A stretch of DNA of 64,000 bases from Staphylococcus cohnii subsp. cohnii (GTDB taxonomy: Bacteria; Bacillota; Bacilli; Staphylococcales; Staphylococcaceae): the NCBI RefSeq assembly GCF_002902365.1, contig NZ_PPQC01000046.1, forward strand, positions 266,926-330,925, read 5' to 3'. Positions within the stretch are counted from its first letter, which is position 1. Each line of letters starts with the position of its first letter. Below, piece by piece: positions 27,013 to 36,805 of the stretch. The notes below the pieces were generated by a model. The model made no database searches, had not been told where the DNA came from, and saw only the letters and a program-made list of their open reading frames with translations. The position numbers were made by a program, and so were the translations under genes.

Positions 27013-28035
27013 TTAACTTAAAATTAATTCAACGAGTTCTTCTGCTGACGTTTTACCGAAATAGTAAGGAATATCAATTTCACTTAAAGCATCAAGCAAA
27101 TCTGCTTTAACAACTCGAACACCAATAAGTTGCTGTTCAACTTCTTTAATCTCACCTTGTCCGAAAAAATCACCATAAATACGACATGCAACAATACGAC
27201 CTTGTTCAACGGCTAGTGTGATATCAATGGTGCCTGCAGCTAATTTCGCATCTCTATTATATTCATAACGTGGAGAACGTCCATAGTTCCATTCCCAATT
27301 CTTGTATTTTTTTGCCACCATTTCATCTATTACATGCCAGTCTGCTTCACTTAATTCGTAACGTTTAACGTCATTGATATCGTCTAAGCCCAATAATTGT
27401 TTAATCATTAAGTCTTTAAACTCATGTATAGTAATATTTTGATATTCAATTGCTAAATTGTCACGAATACTTCCAACTCTCGACCTAACAGATTTAATTC
27501 CTTTAGATTCAATTTTTTTACGGTTCGGTTTCAACACTTTAATCATTGCTTCGTAATCAACATCTAATAAGAGTGAGTAACCACCATAGATACGTCCATT
27601 GATCAAAGTCATTGCAGCACCAGAAATTTTCTTTCCATTAATCTCTAAATCATTACGCCCACTTTGAACGACTTCAGTAGCACCTAAATTATGTAACGCC
27701 TTAATTGCTGGCTCATAAAACTTTTGAAAATCACCATATATCGAATTATCATTTTGTAAAAGACAGCACATATTCACAGCACCACGATCTACATAAACTG
27801 CGCCACCTCCAGTTTCACGACGCATCACTTGTATACCGTGTTCATCTATATAATCTTGATTAATCTCTACTGCTGTATTTTGAAAACGACCTATTTCTAC
27901 TTTTGGATCGCAATAATAAGGTAATAAAATATCATCATCTAAAAAAATATTTTGACTTACATAGACTTGCATTGCAGTATTAACTGCACCGTCTGTTATA
28001 TATTCACCATTTCGAATCGGTTCAATTAAATACAT
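27013..28035 (-). CDS. lplA2: Lipoate-protein ligase A paralogue LplA2
   Basis: Attaches lipoate to target proteins using ATP. The 340-residue protein has the LplA core: MRRETGGGAVYVDRGAVNMC (lipoyl-AMP pocket), QSGRNDLEINGKKISGAAMT with the conserved Lys, and a C-terminal accessory domain. It is the last gene of the SirTM/macrodomain operon. There the ligase modifies the GcvH-like protein, a prerequisite for its ADP-ribosylation in S. aureus and Streptococcus pyogenes. It begins nine bases after sirTM. The frame is fully open, so disruption of sirTM does not remove lipoylation capacity unless transcription is polar. Confidence 0.92.
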   Translation of the reverse strand: MYLIEPIRNGEYITDGAVNTAMQVYVSQNIFLDDDILLPYYCDPKVEIGRFQNTAVEINQDYIDEHGIQVMRRETGGGAVYVDRGAVNMCCLLQNDNSIYGDFQKFYEPAIKALHNLGATEVVQSGRNDLEINGKKISGAAMTLINGRIYGGYSLLLDVDYEAMIKVLKPNRKKIESKGIKSVRSRVGSIRDNLAIEYQNITIHEFKDLMIKQLLGLDDINDVKRYELSEADWHVIDEMVAKKYKNWEWNYGRSPRYEYNRDAKLAAGTIDITLAVEQGRIVACRIYGDFFGQGEIKEVEQQLIGVRVVKADLLDALSEIDIPYYFGKTSAEELVELILS

Positions 28036-28044
28036 AGTTTTCTC

Positions 28045-28929
28045 CTACTTTGCTAATTTATTATTTGCTTCTAAAACTAATGTCGAAATATCATCCGTTA
28101 AATGTATTGTTCGTTCACGTATATTTTGAGGTATCCTATATGCTTTTTTATTTAATGTCATAAATAATGCATCAGAATTCTGTCTTGTCATACGTTGAAA
28201 AGGATGTTTCACAAACTGAGGTGTAGTATAACCAATACCGATTTCTAAATATAGGACTTTTCCTTCCTTATGATTTTCAAGAAACTGATTGTAACGAGAT
28301 AATTGTGCCTCAAAATCTGCATCTTCTACCATACCGACTTGTGCTTTTCGCTTATTAATTTCCATAGGTGCATCACATTTGGGACAATGTGGTACAAATT
28401 CGCGCGGCACTTCCATATTTGATTGCTCTTGGATCATTTGACGGATTGCCTCATCGTCTCTATAGGTTTGTGGATGACAATGTTGACTACACTGCCATAG
28501 AATATATTCACCTTGGATATGAAATACTTTGTCCAAATCATAACCAGCAACTGCAAATGCATTATCTGCATTAGTGGTAATAATATGATGCGCTTTGTTT
28601 TTTAGTATTTCTTTCAGCGCAACATAGGATGCACCTACTGGTTGATCTAAATAATTCAATGCAACAAATCTACTTTGAAATGCCCAGTATTCTTGCCAAC
28701 TTTCAAATGTATGAAGACTTGCTTGCAACATATCAAAAAAACCCTATTTTTCTATAAAATCCGGAAAATTTTGGATAAATCTTTTTCCTATATACGTAAA
28801 CCCATCTGAAGCAGACATACCTGCTCCTATGCCTACAACTACTGCATCTGCTTCATCTATAGCTTGTGCTAATACATCAGATTGACTACTTTGATTTGTT
28901 GACATAACACGCCATGTTGTTTCAGTCAT
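28045..28929 (-). pseudogene. sirTM: SirTM, class M sirtuin ADP-ribosyltransferase, interrupted by an amber codon
   Basis: SirTM mono-ADP-ribosylates the lipoylated GcvH-like protein. The gene reads 61 codons ([19 protein letters not shown], the NAD-binding motif, then FPDFIEK) and then meets TAG at 28746-28744. The same frame continues as [19 protein letters not shown] with no other stop until 28045. It includes the sirtuin TTNADNAF motif and [16 protein letters not shown]. Homologues have Tyr at the TAG position, so a single substitution in a Tyr codon explains it. An ATG at 28731 could restart translation, but that product lacks the nucleotide-binding motif. The start overlaps the macrodomain gene by eight bases (ATGACTGA). 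Confidence 0.85.
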
Positions 28930-29710
28930 AACGTTTTAGCTCCTCCTTATATAATTGTGCATCTGTATCAGTGAACACGTTAAAAATAATCTTCGTATCA
29001 TCCATATGATGCTCTTTTTTATAATCCAATACAGTGTTAATGGCTATCTTTGCAGCTTCTGCTTGAGGAAAGCCAAACACACCTGTAGAAATACAGCAAA
29101 ACGCTATACTTTTTAGCGAATGTTGTTTTGCAATTTCTAAACAACTTCGATATGCGCGTGCCAACAAATCTTTATTCATATCAGATACAGGTAATTTGCG
29201 AACTTGTGGCCCTACTGTATGAATTACATATTGGGCTGGCAAATTATATGCTGATGTTATTTTAGCTTTTCCTATACCTTCTTTTTTCCCTTGTGCTTCC
29301 ATAATTTCATGACATGCCAAACGTAACTGTACCCCAGCTTTAGTATGAATGATGTTATCAATACAATTATGATTAGCTTCAAAACAACCTAATAATTGAC
29401 TGTTTGCTGCATTCACTATCCCATCTACTTTGAGTTGAGTGATATCTCCTTGCCATAAAAATACATCATCACCAATCATTGGCGACAATGTATCAATATG
29501 AGTAACATGTTGACGATTCATCGTTTGTAAAAATGCATCTTGTACATCTAAATAAGTGTCAGCAATAGGTCGAGGTAATCTTACATTGGCGAGCCCTCTA
29601 TACATTTCCCAACGTGATGTTTCATCTTCCGGTAAATTTAAAGTTGTTTCACCATGTGCTTCACGCCATAAATATTCAATTAAATAAGATAAGCGCTCTT
29701 GTTGTTGCAT
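28922..29710 (-). CDS. SirTM-linked zinc macrodomain ADP-ribosyl hydrolase
   Basis: Removes ADP-ribose from the lipoylated GcvH-like protein, opposing SirTM. The 262-residue protein has an N-terminal helical extension of about 85 residues. The macrodomain follows, with [20 protein letters not shown] and [12 protein letters not shown], where the Cys and His residues bind zinc in this subfamily. [13 protein letters not shown] and [20 protein letters not shown] complete the ADP-ribose pocket. It lies three bases after the gcvH-like gene and overlaps sirTM. With sirTM broken, this hydrolase may have no substrate made in the cell. Confidence 0.93.
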   Translation of the reverse strand: MQQQERLSYLIEYLWREAHGETTLNLPEDETSRWEMYRGLANVRLPRPIADTYLDVQDAFLQTMNRQHVTHIDTLSPMIGDDVFLWQGDITQLKVDGIVNAANSQLLGCFEANHNCIDNIIHTKAGVQLRLACHEIMEAQGKKEGIGKAKITSAYNLPAQYVIHTVGPQVRKLPVSDMNKDLLARAYRSCLEIAKQHSLKSIAFCCISTGVFGFPQAEAAKIAINTVLDYKKEHHMDDTKIIFNVFTDTDAQLYKEELKRYD

Positions 29711-29713
29711 ATA

Positions 29714-30046
29714 TTATGCCTCTGGTAGTGCGTTAAATGCTGCTTCATCAACATTTTCTAATTTAACTAACCAATTCTCTTCTGGTTTTTCTGAATTCAA
29801 AATTGTTGGTTCATCTTCTGCTTTTGTATTTCGTTCTACAATCATACCAGCTAATGGAGATTGAACATCTAACACTGTCTTAGAAGCCTCAATACTTACT
29901 ATTTCGTCATCTACTTTCACTTCATCGTTACCTATAAATTCTACGTACCCAACTGTACCTATATCGTCTTGTAACTCTGGCGTCATACTATAAACATATT
30001 GTGCGCCTACTTTTTCTACCCATAAATAATTCGCTAATTTTTTCAT
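29714..30046 (-). CDS. gcvH-L: GcvH-like lipoyl carrier protein (GcvH-L)
   Basis: A 110-residue lipoyl-domain protein related to glycine cleavage H protein. The lipoyl-lysine hairpin is [18 protein letters not shown], with the modified Lys near residue 56. The rest matches the shorter H-like proteins found only in SirTM operons: [14 protein letters not shown] at the start and an acidic C-terminal [17 protein letters not shown]. In the known system it is lipoylated by LplA2 and then ADP-ribosylated by SirTM. It lies 26 bases downstream of the LLM monooxygenase gene. It is likely to interact with that enzyme or the divergent flavin oxidoreductase, which is inference. Confidence 0.92.
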   Translation of the reverse strand: MKKLANYLWVEKVGAQYVYSMTPELQDDIGTVGYVEFIGNDEVKVDDEIVSIEASKTVLDVQSPLAGMIVERNTKAEDEPTILNSEKPEENWLVKLENVDEAAFNALPEA

Positions 30047-30072
30047 AATAAATACTTCCCTTCATAAATAAT

Positions 30073-31077
30073 TTATAAATATATTTCTGCAAGCAATTCA
30101 ATAGCTCGACAACGTGCTTCAATACTCGGTATCAAAGGCACTACCATGATTTCATCTGCATTAAAATCTTGTATCATGCGATCTATTTGTGGCTTCGCAC
30201 TTTCTTTGGTGCCCACAATGATGCGTGCACGACTTTGAGCTATTTGTCGCTCATCTTTCTCTGTACAATGATAAGATTGTGCTGTTTCAGGCGAGGGCAT
30301 ACGTTCAAATTCAGCAAACTGTTCCTTACCTAATAACCATATATCTAGACTTCGGCCCAAAGTTTCCGCTTCTTCTACTGTATCAGCTAATGCAATAAAA
30401 ACAGTAATCATCACAGATGGCGCCATATTTAATGACGATGGTTGAAATGCGTCTCTATACATTTTCACACTATCTTTTGCTTTAGCTATTGCTTTAGCAT
30501 TAGGTAATAGAAAAGTACCTAATGTATAACCTATACCTTGTGCCCCCGCCTTTTTAGCCGATGCTACACTGGTGCTCAGCAACCACATGCTGGGCATGAA
30601 TTTCGTACTTGGTTGTGCTACAACGCGATGATGTCGCTGCTGCGTCTGTTGTTCTGTTAAATAATGTCTCACATCTTCAATAGACTGCCCGTAGTCTAAA
30701 AAGTGTGATTTTGTTTCATTCATCGCCGATTTCACTTGAGCAGTACCTGCATTATTGCCAATACCTAAATCGACACGTCCAGGATGAAGTGCTTCTAACA
30801 TACGGAAGTTTTCAGCAACTTTATATGGGCTGTAATGAGGTAACATCACCCCACCTGACCCCAGAGAAATGTTTTTTGTTTTATTTAAAATTTGCATCAT
30901 TAATAATTCAGGACTACTACATGCAAATGCTGGTACATTATGATGTTCTGTTAACCAAAAACGTTTATAGCCGAGTTTGTCAGCTAACTGTGCTAATCGA
31001 ACAGTATCTTGTAAAGCTTCTTCGGCAGATTTGCCTTCGTCAATCACAGCATAATCTAACACATTAAATTGAACCAC
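30073..31077 (-). CDS. Luciferase-like monooxygenase (LLM class)
   Basis: Flavin-dependent monooxygenase-like protein of about 334 residues. It has FNVLDYAVIDEGKSAEEALQ at the N-terminus, GYKRFWLTEHHNVPAFACSSP and SGGVMLPHYSPYKVAENFRM. VDLGIGNNAGTAQV follows, diagnostic of the MsnO8/YceB-like LLM group. The longest frame starts at 31098, but GGAGGTGG at about 31087 is ideally spaced from GTG 31077 (VVQFNVLDY). It heads the GcvH-L/macrodomain/SirTM/LplA2 operon, as in S. aureus. It is divergent from an old-yellow-enzyme gene. The substrate is unknown. Confidence 0.88.
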   Translation of the reverse strand: MVQFNVLDYAVIDEGKSAEEALQDTVRLAQLADKLGYKRFWLTEHHNVPAFACSSPELLMMQILNKTKNISLGSGGVMLPHYSPYKVAENFRMLEALHPGRVDLGIGNNAGTAQVKSAMNETKSHFLDYGQSIEDVRHYLTEQQTQQRHHRVVAQPSTKFMPSMWLLSTSVASAKKAGAQGIGYTLGTFLLPNAKAIAKAKDSVKMYRDAFQPSSLNMAPSVMITVFIALADTVEEAETLGRSLDIWLLGKEQFAEFERMPSPETAQSYHCTEKDERQIAQSRARIIVGTKESAKPQIDRMIQDFNADEIMVVPLIPSIEARCRAIELLAEIYL

Positions 31078-31381
31078 TTGAATTACCACCTCCACCAATC
31101 ATACATTATACAATACGCTTTGTTAACGATTGTTCTTAAAGCAAGTATATTTGAGTATCTTATGACTTTCAGTTAAGATAAATGCAACGTAACATCACTA
31201 TACACTCTACTTAATACAACATGCGTCCACTTTAAATTGTCTACACCTTATAGGATAACGGATATAGAGAATTTTTGTTAGATTTTGCTTAAAAAATTTC
31301 TACTTTTTAATCGTTTTGACCCTTTTATATTTAAGTGTTACTTTAAAATTATTAATAACAACGAAGATAGAGGTTATAATT

Positions 31382-32611
31382 ATGAATATGAATTACAATG
31401 CATTATTAAAGCCACTAACATTGCCAAATGGTATTGTCTTAAACAACCGTTTTGTTTTATCTCCAATGACAACTAATTCTTCTACACAAGACGGACATGT
31501 CACAGAAGCAGATATTAATTATGCACGACGTCGTGCACACTCAGCACCACTTCAAGTTACTGGCGCCGCTTATATTGAACCTTATGGACAATTATTTGAA
31601 TATGGTTTTAGCATTACTGATGATAGTTGTATTCCTGGCTTAACAACTTTAGCTAATGCTATGAAACAAAACGGCAACAAAGCAATACTACAACTTACGC
31701 ATGCTGGTCGTTTTTCAAATCAAGCTATTTTAAACTTTGGTCAAGTATATGGTCCAAGTGCGATGACCTTAAATTCTCCAATTAAGCATGAAGTTTTATC
31801 TATGACTACAGACAAAATCAAATCCGTTATACAACAATACGCAGATGCAACATCACGTGCAATTAAAGCAGGGTTTGATGGTGTTGAAATTTCAGCTGCA
31901 CAACGTTTATTAATCCAAACTTTTTTCTCGACTTTCTCTAATTTAAGGACCGATGAATATGGTAGCCAAAATTTAGAGAATAGATCACGCTTTGAATTAG
32001 AAATATTAAAAGCTGTTCAAAATGTTATTGATCGAGAAGCACCTTCACAGTTTATTTTAGGTTATCGTGCCACACCCGAAGAAACACGTGGTAGTGATGT
32101 AGGTTACACTGTTGATGAGTTTAACCGTCACTTAGACTGGGTGTTAGAAACTGCCGACATTCAATATTTAGCGATTGCAAGTTGGGGACGTCAAATCTAT
32201 CAAAATAAAGTACGTTCTGAAGGAAAATATAACGGAGAATATGTCAATGCGGTCGTTTATAAATATCTCAACGGACGCATTCCACTCATAGCTAGCGGAG
32301 GTATTAATTCTCCTGATAGTGCTTTGGATGCCTTACAAAATGCGGATATGGTGGGCATGTCATCACCATTCGTCACTGAACCAGACTTCGTTACTAAATT
32401 AAAAGAACAAAGACCAAATGACATAGATTTACATGTAACTCTGGAAGATATAGATGAATTAGCTATCCCTTATGCTGCTTTTAAAGATATTGTAAAAATG
32501 ATGGATTATGGTGAAGGATTAAAGAAAGAAACTCGAGATGAATTGCGTAAACTTGAAACAAATTATGATGAAGTAAATTATAAAGAAGTAGATCATAAAA
32601 ATGGGACATAA
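31382..32611 (+). CDS. NADH:flavin oxidoreductase, old yellow enzyme family
   Basis: FMN-dependent TIM-barrel reductase of 409 residues. It shows LPNGIVLNNRFVLSPMTTNS at the start, LQLTHAGRFSNQ, FDGVEISAAQRLLIQTFFS and ENRSRFELEILKAV. The C-terminal FMN loop is IPLIASGGINSPDSAL. The usual His-Asn or His-His pair near the barrel centre appears here as a Ser-Ala-Ala-Gln stretch, a variant typical of the SirTM-associated branch. The frame is open further upstream, but ATG 31382 with AGAGG is the natural start. It is divergent from the LLM/GcvH-L operon across about 300 bases and probably belongs to the same stress response. Confidence 0.85.
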   Translation: MNMNYNALLKPLTLPNGIVLNNRFVLSPMTTNSSTQDGHVTEADINYARRRAHSAPLQVTGAAYIEPYGQLFEYGFSITDDSCIPGLTTLANAMKQNGNKAILQLTHAGRFSNQAILNFGQVYGPSAMTLNSPIKHEVLSMTTDKIKSVIQQYADATSRAIKAGFDGVEISAAQRLLIQTFFSTFSNLRTDEYGSQNLENRSRFELEILKAVQNVIDREAPSQFILGYRATPEETRGSDVGYTVDEFNRHLDWVLETADIQYLAIASWGRQIYQNKVRSEGKYNGEYVNAVVYKYLNGRIPLIASGGINSPDSALDALQNADMVGMSSPFVTEPDFVTKLKEQRPNDIDLHVTLEDIDELAIPYAAFKDIVKMMDYGEGLKKETRDELRKLETNYDEVNYKEVDHKNGT

Positions 32612-32769
32612 GACTTCCACGATATAAAAATTATGATTCTAAAAGCACACACGATGAAAATCATCATACATGTATTCAACAAATTCAATACTTAATAACT
32701 AGTTACAAAATGCACTAAGATGCGCTTTGATATTTGTTTTAATCATATTTTGTTAAACATTTTTTAAAT

Positions 32770-32817
32770 AAGCAGGCTCGAAAATTAATGTTCAAATTTC
32801 CGAGCCTGCTTTTTAAT
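32770..32817. terminator. Bidirectional terminator
   Basis: AGCAGGCTCG pairs with CGAGCCTGCT, with A-rich and T-rich flanks, between the convergent flavin oxidoreductase and aldehyde dehydrogenase genes. Confidence 0.85.
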
Positions 32818-32847
32818 ACTATTTTCACAAAGTGTATTGGCAAATGT

Positions 32848-34335
32848 TTAATATAAACCTTTTAATTCATTACTTGTGTCAATAAATATATTTTTAACTT
32901 GTTGATAGTTACTCAATGCTGCTTTATACGTTTCACGACCAATACCTGATTTTTTATAACCACCAAATGGTGCGCCTTCAGGCACTTGGTTATACGTATT
33001 TATCCAAATTCTGCCTGTTCTAACTGCTTTAGCAATATTCAATGCGCGAGTAATATCTTGTGAGAATACCCCACCTGCTAAACCATAGTCAGAATCATTA
33101 GCAATTTTAATCGCTTCTTGATCGTCTTTCACTTTAATTACTGTTAAAACTGGACCAAAGATTTCTTCTTGCGCTAATTTATTTTGGTTATCACTAACTG
33201 CAATCAGCGTTGGTTCTATAAAGTATCCTTTATCTAATCCATTTTCAACAATACGTTTGCCTCCAGTTAACACCTCAGCATTTGACTGTTCAGCATAATC
33301 GATATAAGACAATATTTTATTCATCTGTTCATCACTCGTTTGGCTGCCCATTTGAGTATCTTCATCTAATGGATCACCAACCTTAATATTTGAAAATGCC
33401 TCTTTTAATCTAGAAATTAACGTGTCGTATATACCTTCTTGAACCAATAAACGTGAGCCTGCACTACATACTTCACCTTGATTAAATAATATACCGAGTT
33501 GGATACCTTCAACAGCTAAATCTAAATTTGCATCATCCAAAATAATATTGGCACTTTTACCACCAAGTTCTAATGTGGCAGGGACAATACGTTTTGCACC
33601 TGCATCGGCAACTTGATAGCCGACATCTGTTGAACCTGTAAATGATAATTTATCTACACCTTCATGATTAAAAATAGCATTACCTGATTCTGAACCTTTA
33701 CCAGTTACAATATTAACCACACCTTGTGGCAATACTTCTTGAAAAATCTTTCCTGCTTCTAATAAACTTAAAGGCGTTGAGGAAGATGGCTGAATAACAA
33801 TTGTATTCCCTGCAGCAATGGCTGGTGCAATTTTCCATGCTGCTAAGAGCATTGGGAAATTCCAAGCTACTACAGCACCAACAACGCCAATAGGTTCATG
33901 ACGTACGATACTCATAGTATCTTTATCAATATCATTAACCGAACCTTCATGTGTTTCAATAACACTTGCAAAATAGTTAAAATGTCTTGCAGCGTATGGT
34001 ATATCAATCGTTGAAGTTTCACGAATCGGTTTACCATTATTCAAGGTTTCCACTGTTGCAAGTTTATCTTTATTTGCCATCAATTTTTCACTGATTTTTC
34101 TTAATAAATTCGCACGCTCTGTTTTAGAAGTTAAACTCCATGATTCAAAGGCGCTTTGGGCTGATGATACAGCTTTGTCGATATCCGTTTCGTCAGCTTT
34201 GGAAATATTTGATAGTATCTCCCCTGTAGCTGGATTAACAACTTCTAATGTTTCTCCACTATTACTTTTTACAAATTCACCATCAATTAACAATCCATAA
34301 TTCTCATCAACATAATCTTTTATATTTACTGTCAT
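32848..34335 (-). CDS. aldA: NAD-dependent aldehyde dehydrogenase (AldA-like)
   Basis: A 495-residue aldehyde dehydrogenase. It has the substrate/coenzyme entry motif [32 protein letters not shown], the catalytic Glu in [10 protein letters not shown] and the catalytic Cys in [12 protein letters not shown]. The C-terminal [20 protein letters not shown] is typical of the acetaldehyde/broad-range AldA group. It follows a ThDP-dependent 2-keto-acid decarboxylase on the same strand by about 120 bases. It could therefore oxidise the aldehydes that enzyme releases, such as indole-3-acetaldehyde or branched aldehydes. GGAGAG precedes ATG 34335. Confidence 0.88.
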   Translation of the reverse strand: MTVNIKDYVDENYGLLIDGEFVKSNSGETLEVVNPATGEILSNISKADETDIDKAVSSAQSAFESWSLTSKTERANLLRKISEKLMANKDKLATVETLNNGKPIRETSTIDIPYAARHFNYFASVIETHEGSVNDIDKDTMSIVRHEPIGVVGAVVAWNFPMLLAAWKIAPAIAAGNTIVIQPSSSTPLSLLEAGKIFQEVLPQGVVNIVTGKGSESGNAIFNHEGVDKLSFTGSTDVGYQVADAGAKRIVPATLELGGKSANIILDDANLDLAVEGIQLGILFNQGEVCSAGSRLLVQEGIYDTLISRLKEAFSNIKVGDPLDEDTQMGSQTSDEQMNKILSYIDYAEQSNAEVLTGGKRIVENGLDKGYFIEPTLIAVSDNQNKLAQEEIFGPVLTVIKVKDDQEAIKIANDSDYGLAGGVFSQDITRALNIAKAVRTGRIWINTYNQVPEGAPFGGYKKSGIGRETYKAALSNYQQVKNIFIDTSNELKGLY

Positions 34336-34453
34336 GACAATCTCTCCTTTGTTTTGGTGTTATTGATAATAACTTTATTTAAACCTATAGTTAACCTAAC
34401 GTCACAATTCCATTGTAAACGAATATGTGCTGTTTTTAAAAAATTTCCAATTA

Positions 34454-36097
34454 TCACCCGTTTTGTTGGGCAAAAGCTTTACCTATCGCATCTAATTTTT
34501 CTGGTGCATCATGTACATCCATGTGCACTTCTACAAAATGCATCATGTTAGGAGTTTGATTGATTTCATTTAATGCTGTTGCTAACGCATTACTTGTTGT
34601 AACATCATGTATCTTAACTTCCGTATCTTTCATACCAAACACGAACGGTAACTGTTTGTAGTGCCACATTTTGATATCGTTGTATGGTGCGCTTTCACCA
34701 TGAATTTTACGTTCCACTGTATAACCATCGTTATTTATTACAAAAATAACTGGTTTTAAATCCTCACGTATGATTGTTGATAATGCTTGAACAGTTAACT
34801 GTAGTGAACCATCACCAATCAACAGCACATTTCTACGTTGTTTGTCTGCAATTTGTGTTCCTAAAGTCGCAGGTAAAGTATAACCGATTGAGCCCCATAA
34901 TGGTTGTCCTATAAATGTATTATCTTTAGAGAAAAGTAAGTCATAAGCACCAAAGAATGATGTTCCTTGTTCAGCAAGTATAACGTCCTTGGGTTGAATA
35001 AATTGTTGCATTAATTTGAAATATGTTGACTGTTTTAATGGCTCATCACTTAATTCAACTGTTTCGTTGGTTAATTGATAACGCGGATAGCTTACGTCAG
35101 CCGTATAATCAATTTCCAATAAACTATCTAGTAAATCTGCAAGTCTTACTTCTTCATCGCGTAATTCATCTACTTTGAAATGATGATGATTAATCATGAT
35201 TACATTTTCTAAATTGAATTTATAAGAAAATCCAGCTGTAGCAGAATCCGTAAGTTTTGCTCCAATATTCAAAATTACATCACTATGATCTACATAAGCT
35301 TTAATTTGTTCATCTGCGATCTTTCCATCATAAATACCCATATAATATTGATTTTCTTCATTGAAAGCCCCTTTACCTAAGGACAATTGAGCAACTGGTA
35401 TATGCGTTTGGTTAACAAATTGTTCTAGTTTGTCATGCAGCCCAAAACTATTGATTTCATGACCAGTAATAATTAAAGGCTGCTTCGCATTTTTCAATTT
35501 GTTTTCTATTATGTCTATATAACTGTCAACATCTTGTTTGACTGGCGCCGTATATTGATACGGTGTTTGTACTTCAATATTTACAGCAGCTACATCGATA
35601 GGTAAGTGTATATGCACGGGACGTTTTTCATTAATTGCTGCATTGATTAATCTTGGAATTTCAGTTTGTGCATTTTCTGGAGTAATATATCCTTGTGCTG
35701 TCGTGATAGGTTTATACATTTTTCGATAATCATCAAATGTGCCTTCACCTAATGAATGGTGAACATATTTACCAGCACGTTCAACTTCACGAGTTGGTGC
35801 TCCTGTGATTGCTATGACTGGTACACGTTCTGCATAAGCACCTGCTATACCGTTAACCGCACTTAGCTCTCCCACACCAAATGTTGTTACCATAGCACTA
35901 ATGCCTTTGATTCTTGCATAGCCGTCTGCTGCATAACTAGCGTTAAGTTCATTTGTGTTACCAATCCATTCCATATCATCTCGATTGATAATATCATCTA
36001 AAAATGTAAGATTAAAATCACCAGGCACGCCAAATACTTTATCAACACCAACTGAGCGAATTGCATCCATCAAATATTGTCCTACTCTTTTTTGCAT
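34454..36097 (-). CDS. ipdC: Indolepyruvate/2-keto-acid decarboxylase (IpdC/KivD-like)
   Basis: Thiamine-diphosphate enzyme that decarboxylates aromatic or branched 2-keto acids to aldehydes. The 547-residue protein has the N-terminal VFGVPGDFNLTFLDD with the region of the catalytic Glu, and the HHSLGEGTFDDY loop bearing the conserved His pair. The C-terminal ThDP motif begins GDGSLQLTVQALSTI and ends FVINNDGYTVE. Start at ATG 36097 with AAAGGAG upstream. The following aldehyde dehydrogenase would complete an Ehrlich-type route to the acid, for instance indole-3-acetate. The exact substrate cannot be read from sequence. Confidence 0.88.
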   Translation of the reverse strand: MQKRVGQYLMDAIRSVGVDKVFGVPGDFNLTFLDDIINRDDMEWIGNTNELNASYAADGYARIKGISAMVTTFGVGELSAVNGIAGAYAERVPVIAITGAPTREVERAGKYVHHSLGEGTFDDYRKMYKPITTAQGYITPENAQTEIPRLINAAINEKRPVHIHLPIDVAAVNIEVQTPYQYTAPVKQDVDSYIDIIENKLKNAKQPLIITGHEINSFGLHDKLEQFVNQTHIPVAQLSLGKGAFNEENQYYMGIYDGKIADEQIKAYVDHSDVILNIGAKLTDSATAGFSYKFNLENVIMINHHHFKVDELRDEEVRLADLLDSLLEIDYTADVSYPRYQLTNETVELSDEPLKQSTYFKLMQQFIQPKDVILAEQGTSFFGAYDLLFSKDNTFIGQPLWGSIGYTLPATLGTQIADKQRRNVLLIGDGSLQLTVQALSTIIREDLKPVIFVINNDGYTVERKIHGESAPYNDIKMWHYKQLPFVFGMKDTEVKIHDVTTSNALATALNEINQTPNMMHFVEVHMDVHDAPEKLDAIGKAFAQQNG

Positions 36098-36189
36098 ACA
36101 TCATTTCTCCTTTAATGTGTTTCATTTTCATTACACATTAAATATAACTTGTTAAATAAATTAGGTCAAGTTTGTTGACTTATTTATAC

Positions 36190-36252
36190 CTCCAAACAAA
36201 ATAAAGAGACTTGCTTTCTAAAATCTAGAAAACAAACCTCTGATATAAATAA
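36190..36252 (-). terminator. Terminator of the TDT/patB/marR operon
   Basis: On the minus strand GAGGTTTGTTTTCT pairs (with G-U pairs) with AGAAAGCAAGTCTC, followed by TTTATTTTGTTTGG. Confidence 0.6.
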
Positions 36253-36305
36253 TTGTATTCAGTAAATGTAACTTCGCTATACTATTGACAAAAATACTTA
36301 AAAAA

Positions 36306-36758
36306 TTATTCTTGGTCGCCTTTCAAATATTTTACTGATTGAAATCCTTCTCTATACGAAGCAAATTCTTCCATAATTGCATACCAATCATTGCCTACTT
36401 TTTCTTGAATTTCTTTAAACATATCATTTTGCGCTTTATTTAATTTACGAACTAAGTTCCGGCCTTTTTCTGTTGGATACAACGTTTTAATACGCTTGTC
36501 CTCTGGCGCTTGTTTTTCTACAATGAATGCCTCATCTCTTAGTTTTTTTAAAGTTGCATGGCTACCTTGTTTTGAAATTTCTAGATTTTTCAATAAATCT
36601 TTAATCGAGATACCAGGGACTTTTTCAATAAAAAATAAAAATCTATGGTGTTGGCGATTCAAACCATAATCTTTAATGATTTCATCCGCTGTCGTAATAA
36701 ATGTTTTATATGCAAAGTAAAATAGCAAATTTTCATAGTCATTATTTTTTATTTCCAT
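36306..36758 (-). CDS. MarR-family transcriptional regulator
   Basis: A 150-residue winged-helix protein. The DNA-binding core reads ISIKDLLKNLEISKQGSHAT, then LKKLRDEAFIVEKQAPEDKR with the wing DKRIKTLYPTEKGRN; dimerisation helices lie at both ends. It ends the run of TDT transporter and PatB lyase genes on the same strand (about 47 bases after patB), so it probably regulates them in response to a ligand or oxidant. There is no obvious sensor Cys. The target is inferred from position only. Confidence 0.85.
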   Translation of the reverse strand: MEIKNNDYENLLFYFAYKTFITTADEIIKDYGLNRQHHRFLFFIEKVPGISIKDLLKNLEISKQGSHATLKKLRDEAFIVEKQAPEDKRIKTLYPTEKGRNLVRKLNKAQNDMFKEIQEKVGNDWYAIMEEFASYREGFQSVKYLKGDQE

Positions 36759-36805
36759 AAGTCACAATCCTTTTTAAATATGTCTTAAAATTTTGGGAGG
36801 TAAAT

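Noticed and set aside
28731-28733. ATG within sirTM as start of a separate gene
   Set aside because: The frame is continuous with the upstream SirTM fragment apart from the TAG, and the resulting protein would lack the nucleotide-binding motif; treated as part of one interrupted gene.
30705-31067. Plus-strand frame of 120 codons
   Set aside because: Antisense to the well-supported LLM monooxygenase; no ribosome site or domain.
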